Below are positions 11,515 through 23,500 of a DNA stretch of 64,000 bases, one piece after another. Within the stretch, counting starts at the first letter, position 1. Every line of letters starts with the position of its first letter. Source of the DNA: Lagopus muta (lineage: Eukaryota; Chordata; Aves; Galliformes; Phasianidae); NCBI RefSeq assembly GCF_023343835.1, contig NC_064439.1, positions 36,588,508 to 36,652,507 of the forward strand, given 5' to 3'. The notes under the pieces were generated by a model. That model was not told the DNA's origin, searched no databases, and saw only the letters and a program-made list of their open reading frames with translations. Position numbers and translations under genes: made by a program.

Positions 11515-14500
11515 GTAAGCGGGGCGCCGCCGGGCCGGCGGGGGGCGCGGGGAGCGCGGCGGTCCCGGGCGCGGCCCCGACCCTGGCCCCGCGGGCGGGC
11601 GGGCGGCCGCGCGCCGCCTCACATGGCCCCGCCGGCCGGGCCATGTGCGCGCTGTGTTTACGTTCCGCGCGGCGTGCGCGCCCATTGGCCGTGCGAGGCG
11701 GTGACGCGCGCATTGCATAATAGCGGCGGGCGGCGGCGCGGGGCGGCGGGCGGCGCGGACACGTGAGGCGGGCGGGAGGGAGGGAGGCCGCTGTTTGGGT
11801 GACCTACATTCGGGGCGGCGGCGGGGCGCGGGGGGACACGTGGGGCTGCGGCGCCCCCGGCCCCGCCTCGACCCGGGGTGAGGACGGGAGAGGAGAGCGG
11901 AGCGACGGGGGGGCGCCGCACGCGCGCGGCCGTGTGCGCGGCGGGGCGGCCCGCGCGCCCCTCACGTGGCCCGGCCCGGTGCCGGCGCGCGGGGGAGGCG
12001 TTGCGTAACGGCCGCGCCGCGCGGGGCCGCCGTCCCGTGGCCGTGCCCGGCTCTAACGGGGCCGCGCGTGGCGGGGCGCGAGCCGGGCTGGGGCCGCGGA
12101 TCCGCGTCCGGAGCGAAGCGCGGGCGCCGCGGGGCCGCCGCCGCTCGTGGCGGGCGTTGGAATTCCGTGCGCGCCCCGTAGCTCCACACTCGGGGTCCTG
12201 CCTGCCGCGTGTGGGATCGCGGCTGGGGCCTCTGCTGAGCGCCGGCACGGTGCGGCGGGACCCGCTTTGCCTTCAGGCCGAGCGCGCCCCGACGAGCCGT
12301 GGGTTAGCGGGTGCTCTCTTGGAGGCTGGCCGCGTGTGCGCCTGCGGGGGTGGCCGGCCCTGAGGCTGCGACGTTCAGCTCCTGGAATAGCACGGATGTC
12401 GGGGTTCCAGCTGTCCTTTGCGGAAGTGGGAAACCCCGGTCGTGCAGGAGGGCTCCCTGAAAAAGAAGAAATAAGGAGAAACCCCCCCGTCATCGGTGTG
12501 CTCCTTTTGTGCCCTCCTGTGACATCCCTTAGGGGAAGTGTGTCTCTTTCTGTGACCCAGGGTTTGGTGGCACTGGGCTCATTGCAGAGAGGCTTTGCTT
12601 CCTGCAGGAGATAAGGCTGGCGCCTGGGTCTGCCTGTCTGCCCCCGTGTGCCCCTGGCACCTCCTGCCCCGCGGCACCGTGAGCATGAGCCTGGCTGCCT
12701 GCTGCCCTCCTTGGGGTGCTTCCAGCACACCTGCCTGTGGATGGCTGCGGTGTTGAGGATTTTGAGGAACAGCAGGGAGGTGTCTGGTGGCTGTCTGGGT
12801 GGACCCCTGCTCACCAAGTGGCACATGGCGTGTGAGGCCTTTAGTAGGGAAAGTGAATGTTAGAGAGGGAGTGGGCTGGTAGCACTGGCATTGGAATGCT
12901 AAGAGGGCTGTTGTAACACTTCATTGCTTTTATCAACTATAACTCAACATTTCTCGCCAAGAGCAGCAGCTTTTCCTGGGATCCCAGGATTGTATGACAG
13001 TGCAGCAGCTTTGGGCTGTGGGGAGAGAGGCTGGTGGAGGGGGTGATGCACAGACCCCTTGGTCAGAGGCTTCGCTGCCACAGATGGCTCTTTTTTTCAA
13101 ATAAAGTCAGTGCATGGCCATTGTTGCAGTCCTCCATTCTTCCTGGTGCGTGGCACTCCTTGCTCCAGTGCAAAGAGTTTTCTCTGCAGAGACACCTAGA
13201 GCAATGCTTGTATGGAACCAAGGGGATAGAATCATGGAATTGTTTGAGTTGGAAGGGACCTTTAGAAGTCATCTACTCCATCTGCCTTGCAGTGTACTGG
13301 GATGTCTACAGCTAGATTGGTTGCTCAGAGCCTGGTCCAGCCTGACCTTGCTGGCTGTCATTTGTTTAAACAATTGCATGGCTTTTGCTGCTGAACTTCT
13401 GCGTGTGAAATACCAAATGCTTTTGTACTGACTTTTGAAATAGTGAGTCTTAGTGACAAACTCAGGTGAAGTGAAAACAGTTTATCTTATTAACAAGCAA
13501 GAAAAGGAGCAAAACTGCTTCCATGTCTGCCTGAGGACAAAAAGCTGTTTCATCCTCAAGTGGCAGTCTGCAAGCGTCTCTGTCCTCCCGTGCCCTGCAC
13601 AGAGCAAGCAGCTGGAGTTTCTTTGCTGCTAGAGGTGCTGCAAGAGCTTGCAGTAGGACACATGACATTAAATAGGCTAACCAGGCTGCAGTGCTGTTTC
13701 TTTCCTTTGCCTGCTTTTTCCCTTCTGCATCGTGAGCACCTCCCAGCCCTTCCTTTCTGTGCCTCCGGCTTCCAGCCTGCATGCTCTGTCCTATTTCTGT
13801 CCCTAACCTAGCCTGTTTGCTTTCTGATCCGCAGCTGTAAGATCGTGCCTTTTCCCCAGCCTCCACGTGCGCTCCAGACAAGGTCTGCTCATAGGGCACC
13901 CTGGGAACCCCCCTCCCTGGGCCTCGTGCCCTGTCCCCATTGCCTGTTCTGCCTGCACGCAGCTCGCTGCTCCGCCCGTCTCTTTATCTAATCTCAAACC
14001 GAGGGTGGCTGCTGCAGCAGGGAGGCGGATGGGTCAGATCTGGAGGTCAGTCGCTGCGCACGGATGGGGAGGAAGGAGCACGAGGGAGCTCTGGAAAGGA
14101 GTGCGTCCAGGAACACGTGACAGCTGGGTCTGGCGGTGCTGGGTCATGGTGTGGCTCACATGGCCGTGGTGCATGTCTGCTTGTTATGTCACTACATGCT
14201 GCCTTTTTTTCTTGCCTTAGGGGGTGTGATAGCTTACATCAGCTCTTCGAGTTCAGCATCTAGCCCAGCCTCATGTCACAGCGAGAGCTCAGACAGCGGT
14301 TTCCAGTCATCCTCCTCGCCTGTACCATCTTCTCCGAACAGCTCCTCCTCGGAAAGCAGCTGCAATGGTCGGAGCAGCGAGGGCTCTGATGGGGCACCAA
14401 AGAGTGACCGGCTAGAGGAGACTGTTAAACCGAGCCAGTCGGGTGTTGCTGGCTTGACAAAAGGCCATAACGGAGTCACAAGTACGTTTGGTGCCTGTTT

Positions 14501-17500
14501 GTGAAACTACTGTTTTTCCCCCCGTTACATCCCTACCTAAACTGTGGAACTATACATTCTACGCATTACAAGCAGGTCCTCTCTGTGGCTTCCTCTGACA
14601 GCATGTAGCTAAGCATTGTCTATTTTATTTTTTTTTTTAATTTTTGTATGTCATATGTATGGTATGGTTCTACCATACAAGTGCTAGTAGGTGAGAGGGT
14701 CTCCTTGCTGCTGGATCAAACAGCCCATAAATACAGTCCTGCTCTATTGCCAATTTTCGCTAATGACAATTGATCTTAATAAAAATCAAACCTGCACTTA
14801 AGAAGATGTGATGAAGTAATCTTGTGTAAAACACTAGTCTTCTAAATAACGGAGTGATAGTAATGATTAGAGGCTGCCTGAAAGAGTATTTATGGAGCTG
14901 TCTTGTAAATCTGGCTTCCTTTTTAATTTGTTTTTATTTTTATACTCCCACCTTTGTCCACTAACTTTCCACCCCTTCTCCCCTCCCCCGCCTCAAAGAG
15001 ATTTATTTCTTTGAGGAACAAAATGAATGAATTACCAATATTTGCTCATAAGCTTGAACTAAAGGATAGCCTTGCAAAATGTGTTTAGCAGTTTAGCTAC
15101 CACTGTTTGCTTTATATTTTCTCTGTTGATCAGAGAAGACCACAACATGGAAATACATCTGATAGGTTTTGGAAGGACAGGACTCAGTATTTAATCGGTA
15201 TTCCCACAGGTGCTCAGTTGGAGTTCAGACTGGACTTTTGAAAGCTGGATTTTTAACAGGCTGAGTTGTTTTATTGCTTTGAATTGATAGGAAACTATAA
15301 TTAGTATACAACAGTTCTACCTTAAAAATGTGTCAATTTTTTTTTCCTTTCTTCTCAGTGTTACTACAATAAGTTCTTAGTTAGAACCTTTGCTTGCTGT
15401 TAAGTGTACTAGCAACTAGGTTGTTGGTATCAGCAGAGGTTTCTGAAGGTGAAACCTGCTGTATTAGTTATATAAAATATGGAAAACCTGTGGTTTGGTT
15501 CTTTTTCAAGGCCTTATGGGGAAAGAAAAAATTCTCTTCACAAGTGAAACCCAAGTGTCAAAAAAATTTGCTTTTTTGATAGAACACAGTTCTGTTGGAG
15601 AAATTTCAACTGTGTCTGTTACTCAGCATTAAAGTAACTTTGTGGTTATTGAAGTCATTGGTGAAACTCCCATTTGCTTTGGTAAAGACAGTGTTTGGCC
15701 ATTGCTGAGGATCTGCAAAAATTCTTTATTGATAAACTGAACTAAAATGAGGCAGAAACTTGGAAAGCCAACCCATAAATATGTTTACAGAGCTATGAAG
15801 GTATTTTCAAATCAGAGTGTGTGAGAGAATATGTCTGCTCTCAGTTGAGGAAACTGCAGCCATTATATGTGCTTTCTTGTCCTGATGGAAAGACAAATTG
15901 AGCCAAAGCTTCGATGGCCTAGTTACCTAAATGATCCTTTTAAAATGCTAAGTGTAAGCAGGCTCTTTTTCTACAAATGAGTACAGTGCTACAGTGATTC
16001 AAAGTCCAGTGAATACATGCATTCTTCCTGTTCTGTTGAGTGCTTCATGGCTGTTTGCTTTTTTTCTTCCCCTGTTCCGGTGCACTGGTACCTTCTGAAC
16101 TGTTCAAGGTTTTCATACTTTCTTGCTTTCTGTTGGTTGTTTTCTGTGTTTTTTTTTTTTTGTTTTTTTTTGTTTTGTTTCTGTATCTTCAACTGACCTG
16201 GACACATTTTGCTGTTAGTACAGGTTTTAAAAAGCTGGAACTGTGTTCCAGTTCCAAAGCAGTTGTCACTGACTTTCTGTATCCTTGAATTTTTCTGTTC
16301 TGATTCTAGAATTCAATGGAATGGTTCTTCTTTGCAAGGTCTGTGGAGATGTTGCTTCGGGATTTCATTATGGTGTTCATGCCTGTGAGGGCTGCAAGGT
16401 GAGGTATATTTTTCTCATCTTCCTGCAGGTACAATGCCCTCAAGGGAAAAGCAGTGATAATGCTGAAAAACATGAATATTGCTATGCTTCTCTGTTAAAT
16501 CTGAAAAGTTTCAGGCAGTGGATGTGTTGTAGGAAAGGGCGAGCCTCTCAGCAATTCACAGCATTTTCCAAGCTCTGCAGTACTTTGTGTTCTCACCCTT
16601 TATTCAGTCTTGCCTGACCTGGAGTGTGTGGCAAAGAAGAAGAACTGGAGATAGGTGGGAAGGACCGTGTCATGCAAGACATGATTATTAACTGCATTAG
16701 GAGATAGCGGGTATGTGAGTTGTAACCTGGGATGACACAGAACAAAACAGCTTTGGAAAGTCAGTTCTTTTACCATGGGAGTAAAAACCAAAACTGGGTG
16801 CTTGTATGCTCATGCATCAATAAAGGTGTATTTTCTGATACTCTAAAGCTGCAGATGTTGTGTTCCATGATGGAGTTTATCAGTTTTGGGGTAGAAGCTG
16901 TAGAAGAACTACCTTTGAAAGCTGTATGTTGCAGTAAGATAGTCCCCATAGTCTGGAAACAGAACTGAAATTTTTGGCTTTCATCTTTGTGTTTGATGTC
17001 ATAGGAGTTTGAGGGCATATCTCACAAACTGGCAGTACAATGATGAAAGTAAGGTATTTAGCTTTTAGATGCTGACTGTGCAGGGAGCAACTTAGCATCT
17101 CCTGGAGGTAGGTAAAGTAACTAGTTTACTTTACATGCAGATCACATACTGAAAGGAAGTAAGTCATTGGGAGTAACAGAGTTCTTTGAAATTCACTTAG
17201 GGCTGCTGGCCTGAAGCAGCTGATGAGGTGAGGTGAAGTTCTCTGTGCTTACAGAGGGGTGTATCTTGGCAGCAGGATTTGACATACTCTGTAATAAGAA
17301 ATTGTGATGGTTTTGTTGCTTGTTTACAGGGTTTTTTCAGAAGAAGCATTCAGCAAAACATCCAGTATAAGAAGTGCTTGAAGAATAACAACTGCTCTAT
17401 AATGAGAATGAATAGAAACAGATGCCAGCAGTGTCGTTTCAAAAAGTGTCTGTCTGTTGGAATGTCAAGAGATGGTATGTTCCTGAACTGTGCATCAATC

Positions 17501-20500
17501 CTCTGTGAGTGAATATGCTGCCCACCACAGAACTCATTGCTAAGAGTCTTAATGACAGCAATGCAGCTGATCATACTATCAGGGACAGATTCCCTATCAA
17601 AGTGCTCTTAGATCAGCTTGCCACCTTGCCCTGTAAGTTTCCTGACTTGGTAATGTAATACCAGCCAAAGAACCATCCTCCCTTCCCTGGGGGTTGGCAG
17701 AGCGAGGCGTGCTGCAGTGGTCTGTTAGGGATGCAGATACAACAGGAGTCTTGATCTTGTTTTACTGAGGTAATATTTTACCCTGTGTCCTTCCTGAATC
17801 CTGGCAAGATTCTTTGCTGGCGTTATTTTTTCAACAGGGAATTCTGCCTGGGCAGGATGTTTTTTTTAACTAAATGGGACGGCTTTTTAGTGTGAGTTGG
17901 ATCAGACCCATTGGAGTTCAGGTAGGTGGGGTAGCCCTAGGGTAACCATTGTGGAGTTGAAGGAGTCAGTTTTGGGTGCATAGATCAAGCATATATCTAT
18001 GCTGTTCTTTTTATTTTTCTTGAGGGGGTGGGGAGGAAGGGATAACGCTGAGCTGTGTCTGGTCACCTTGCTGACTGTCTATTGCTCCTGACCTATTTTT
18101 TGGTAAGTGTAGTTTATCAGTCAGCTACAACTTACTGATATAAAACAGAAGTCTGCCTTCTGTGTCACTTTTTGGTTTAGTCTGGATTTTTATTTCACAA
18201 AAACTAGGAATCTCAGACTGTTAATAAGAGTGTTTAAAACTTATTTTAAATAATTGTTCTGAGTTCTTGTGCATAGGAGTTACTTCATCCCCTAGGTGCC
18301 TGTTTGCACACAAGGTTGCTCCTGCTTTAATGAAAGGAGTTTAGTTACATTAACAATGGACTACTGCATGAATATAATTGTATCAGTCAAAACTGGTTGT
18401 AAGCCCTTGTAAGGCTGTGGTTGGGTAGGATGGTAAAGGCAGTTGTAGCTTCCCCAGGACAGGGTCAAAGGTGCTGCAGCCACAGTGATGCCCATCCCCT
18501 TGCCAGCAGAAAATGTCCTTGTCAAGGCAAAGTTATCAGGAAAGTTTGCACAGGTAAGCTTAATTCAGCATTGATTCTCTTCACTGTTTTTGCAAGATGG
18601 ATAACTAGACTATAAGGAGTTGTCTTGTAGAACCTATATTCAAATACTGTATGAACTGTGCTTAAATTGAGCTGATTGTCAGCACACAAAATTGTACTCA
18701 TTTAATTGATCCAGTCTTAAAGCCTGCCATTTAATTAACTAACACAACTCTGTGTGTAGTCCTTAGGTTTGTAGCAAAGGGAGAAAAGGCTTGACAGATT
18801 GTGCTTCATAACTGCTTTCTTGTTGAATGTAAACAGCAGCATATAATTCATATCTCATGCATATGCTATGCCCAGGAGCTCTTTGACTTCAGTGGTAATA
18901 CTCCTTTTGTAGTATTAGTGAGATCAGTAAAAGCCCTCAGAGCAAGGTTATTGGTTGGCACGTGTGTTTTGTGTATGTGCGTGCTTTATTTTCCATTTTG
19001 GTTTGATGACTGTGCCTGTTCTGACACTTTCAGGATTGACTTTAACTTTTTGTTTCTCCTCCTTGGTAGCTGTTCGATTTGGCCGCATTCCTAAACGTGA
19101 AAAGCAGAGAATGCTGATTGAAATGCAGAGTGCCATGAAAACCATGATGAACAGTCAGTTCAGCGGTCACTTACCCAATGAAGCGTTAGCTGAGCATCAA
19201 GATCAAGCGCCTCAAGAAGACCTTTCCTCTAAACCCAAACAAGAGCGGGAAACCCTCAAAAGCCCTTCTCCTCCTCCTAGCTCTGACATGGCTAAGGAAG
19301 AGGTGATTGGTATGGTCACTAGGGCCCACAAAGATACTTTCATGTACAACCAAGAACAGTCTCAAAACCCAGCAGAGATGATGCAGTCCCAGAGTGGGGA
19401 GAGGGTGTCAAAAAACACTGAACAGTACATGTTGAGCGGTGAGCACTGTGTTAGTGGGCTCAGTGGCCCTCAGTACCCTGAAAGTGAGCAGCACCTGGCC
19501 GGACAGTACAAAGGGAGAAGCACAATGCATTATCCAAGTGGGCATGCCATATGTTTCACAAATGGCCACTGCATGAACTTCACCAATGGTTACACTCAGC
19601 GACTGTGCGATAGAATCCCAGAAGATGTCTTTTCTCCAAACAGAAACACCACTTATTCTTGCGGCACTGGAGGAAGAATGCATCTGGTATATTGACATCA
19701 TATTTCATGTGGTGAAAGGCTTAGTGGTGTTTGTTTGCTTGTTTTTTCAAACCTCAAACTAATATTCAGAATAGATTGAGTCACTGACTTTTAGACAGTG
19801 GAGCTGCATGCAGTTAATTGGCATCACTGCTGGAACTTGACATAATAGTATAAGTTTAATAGCATGTGTGATGAAGGAGAGTAATGGCTCCAGTTGTGTG
19901 CAGGATTTGAAATCATACAAGTGATGGAGTTTCTCGGCTCACTTTCTAGCCAGCTGAAAATAGGAGTATATCAAAGGGTACTGGTTGAAGAAAATTTTTT
20001 TTTCTCGCTGCCTTGATTTAAAAAATGACAATGGTTGTTATGAGTTTGTAAGTTCCCTTCTGTGAAAGCTTTTGAAGACTTCATTTTAAAATAATCTGCA
20101 CAGTCAGATATGCTGTATTTTCTGTAAAGATATTGCAAACAAATTTCTGGAGAGAAACATTAGGGCTAGGATTTGAAGTTAGTTAAGCTGAACATCTTGC
20201 TATTGTGATCTAAAATCTCTTCTTGGATAGGCTGTTATTTATTCATTATAGGAATGGGCTTATTCTGTTACCATGTAACATAGGGGTTCAGTGGGCACCC
20301 ACAGGCTAAGCATCCTTTAGAACATCTTCAAATCTGAACATAGGCAGAAGGAAGATACACTACTAAGCCACTTGAAGTTTGGGATCTTCATAGTACTTGC
20401 ACAAGTGAGGCTCTGAATATCTGGGTGTTCTTCTGGGTAGCTAGGCAGCTTTGCTAGACCATTTTCTATCTCAGTTCTTAAGAAAAATCATTCCGATTTT

Positions 20501-23500
20501 CTTGCATTTTTTTCCCATTTCCTTAGCAAAGGCCCCTCCTCTTTACCTTGCACATGCTGTTTCTCTGCCATTTAGGCAACTGGTTCTTTAAGTCTTTAGA
20601 ATAGATTGTCATTAGAACTGCCTGGGAAGAGGAAACATCCTTATGCTCATCCTGCATTGCTAGTGAGAAGTGCAAACCCCTAGCCTTTCTGAAGTGGTTG
20701 AACTCCCAGTCCTTTTTCTTCCTGGTTTGTAAAGATTGTTCACGGGTGCTTGCAGGTCTCTGGAAAAACCTCCGTGTTATAAAGGTTGGTTGTTTTCAGG
20801 CAAGATTTTAGTGTTTCTTTGACTACTGCTTATATGGACCATGCCATCTCTAGCAGGCTCTGACCTCTAATTGCAGACTCCAGGCACTGCAGCATGGCAA
20901 ATAATAATAATTCCCAACCTTTCTTCCTTGCAGGGAAAGTATCTGGAGTTGTTGTGACAGTGTTCTTGGCACTCCTCAGAAGCAGAGGTTAAACCTGTCA
21001 GCGTGGGCAGGCAGGGAGTGGCTGTGCCTGCATCGACCGAACCAGTCAGTGTGACCTGTGTATAGCAGCTGCAGGGAGGTTTAGCATAGTCTGCAATGAG
21101 GAAACAAAACCAAGTCAAACAGAACTACGTGCTCCCACTGCTTCCCTGACCTTAACGAGAGTTTTGTCAGAGAATTCAATGAGAGCAGGATCTGACCAAA
21201 ATGAGTAGCTGCAAGGGAATGTAATTACACTCTGAAACAGTACAGAGACACGTTTAGAGGCATGGTGTTTGTTTTGGTTTCTTTGTTCGTTGACATTTCC
21301 AACGTGCACATATGTGTGCACAAACAGAAAAGCTCTGATATAGTTGTTTTTGAAAAAGCTTCTCTCAGAAGAGCTAAATGACTGCACATAAGCAGCAAAA
21401 CATCTCTAAAGGAATGACACTCAGGTAGATTTTTCTCAAGAGAACTTGGTTACAGTACGTGGAAGGAAGAAGCATTAGCTTCCCTTCAGGACCATTTGCA
21501 TGAAGGTTGAACAACTGTAGTGTGAGAAACAGAGGTGTTTTTTGTTTGTGACCCTCTGTAGTGTGCTGAACCAGAGATTCCTATCTTAGAGAGCACTCCA
21601 TTTGTAGCAATAACTGCATGAAGTTCAGCAGTGGTTAGTGTCACCTTTGCTTCTGACTGTGTGCCTGGATCTTTTTGTCAGAAGTATTTCCAGATGAAAA
21701 ACAGTTTATTTTGATTCAGAATGATTTTCAGTTTATGAAAAGTCCTCTTCCAGCCCAGAGGTAAAAGGTTTTGAGGATTGTCCTCAGAAATACAACATTC
21801 TGAATCACAGGTGAACCAAGAAATCTGCGGTTTGCTTGATTGCCCTTGGGGAGAGTGAAAGGTGGGAGCTTTCTGTATACTGAATGCCCAGTTAGTAACT
21901 GATACTTGGTAGGAGGAAGTACAGAAATATTATCTTCATCTTGGTTATCCCTCTCTGATATCATATATACACAATGCAGTGTTGGATATGTTCTTGTAAT
22001 GGATCTTAGGATGTCAGAACCAAAGAATTGCTGGACAGATTCAAGATGCTTTGTAAGCAGTAAAACTCTGAGGAATTACTATTTCATTGTTTTATCTTTG
22101 CTTTGATGATACGATGTAGGGTTACATGTACCACTTAGTATGCTTTTTGAAGAATACTTAAAGGAATTCTTGTCCTCAGTGACAGGTGAAGTAAGGATTA
22201 AAAGCTTTAAATGTTGCTACAAGATGCAAGTTTTGTGAGGCAGAAATGAAAATCAGAGCATCTCTTCATAGGGAGAATTTTCTGGAAGTCAGCTTTGACA
22301 GATGCATTTATCTCATTAGATGAGTTCTGACTTTCCTACAAAAAGTTAATATGTGTTTATTTAAAAGAGTACTTTGTCATCTTGTGATTGAGCAAAACTG
22401 GAGTACAAGTGCCTTGGTCTTTCTTCAGTGGTACAAGTAAAAGCAAACATGTAGGGTAGGAAGGTTGTTCTGGTAATGAAGGTGTAAGCCTGTGACTCAG
22501 AAAACCACAGCTCAGTTCCTTGCTCTGGTGTTGACATCTTGGTTACCTTGACTGAATCACTTGAAGTGCCTGCAAAACAAGACAGATCTATGAGAATGAA
22601 CGTAGTAGTGATTATGAGAGTACAGGTGATTTTTGAAATCATGATGAATTGCAAGATTATATTGATAATACAAGTAAGAGAAATCCAGATATCAGCCTAT
22701 GATTGAGATCAGGAAGAATAACACAACTTCGATTCTCTCAAGTCTTTGACTGTAAACCATGTTTAGAAATGCTCTGCTAAGAACTTCTGAAGTTTGTGTC
22801 TTTAGGGAGGATTGGGAAGTTGTTTTTAATTGCTTTTTTTTTTTTTTTTTTTCTTTAAAAGGAGAGGGGAAAATGTTGCATAGGGATTTGACTAAAGAAT
22901 ACTGTTGTGTGGTGGTTTTTTTTTTTTTTTCATCTCTGTGAATCATTGAGAATCTTTCTTGGAGAATAAATCTGCTTCTTTAAACAGTTTTTCAATATTT
23001 GGAATGATATCTTTATGAGTTGATCTCTCTGTGTTTTGTAAACATTAGGTCTGCCCAATGAGTAAGACTCCCCATGTGGACCCAAACATGTCTGGCCATG
23101 AAGTCTGGGAAGAGTTTTCCCTGAGTTTTACTCCTGCAGTGAAAGAAGTGGTGGAGTTTGCCAAGCGCATCCCGGGGTTCCGAGATCTCTCACAACATGA
23201 CCAGGTTAACCTTCTGAAGGCTGGGACCTTTGAGGTGAGACCACTGTGTATTGCAGACTTGACGGGCTGTCATTTTGACCTCCTTAAGAAAAAAATAAAT
23301 AGAACTGTGTTATACCAGGTAACACTTCTTTTTTTTTTTTTTTTTTTTTAAATGGATGCTTACTCTGAGTTTTCCTTAAGCTGATGGTGTCCAGTACTGT
23401 CTGGTCAGATAATGGTGAGCTGTCCTTGTTCCAGGTAGCTCAGAAGTACTCAGTCCTTCTATCATTCCCACTTCCCTGGATGTTAAATAGTTAATGAGGA

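Larger units (their letters stand above)
10790..12400 (+). promoter_or_regulatory. NR1D2: CpG island promoter of NR1D2
   Basis: About 1.6 kb of very GC- and CpG-rich sequence, in sharp contrast with the AT-rich flanks. It covers the upstream region, exon 1 and the start of intron 1. No TATA box is placed convincingly, so dispersed initiation is expected. Long open frames here on both strands are a by-product of GC richness, not genes. The transcription start cannot be set from sequence; the 5' UTR probably begins within about 300 nt upstream of 11499. Confidence 0.85.
11515..14220 (+). other. NR1D2: NR1D2 intron 1
   Basis: 2.7 kb with GTAAGC donor and TTAG acceptor. The first 0.9 kb is the rest of the CpG island with the clock-type motifs. 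The remainder is unremarkable apart from a CR1 3' end at 13228. I see no coding sequence in it. Confidence 0.9.

Noticed and set aside
11800-11822. RevDR2 (two AGGTCA half-sites spaced by 2) at the RORE
   Set aside because: Only one AGGTCA half-site is present; the adjacent sequence does not form a second.
10798-12826. Many long open frames on both strands in the CpG island (up to 257 codons)
   Set aside because: High GC removes stop codons in all frames. The translations are Arg/Ala/Gly/Pro-rich with no domain, and they overlap each other and NR1D2 exon 1.
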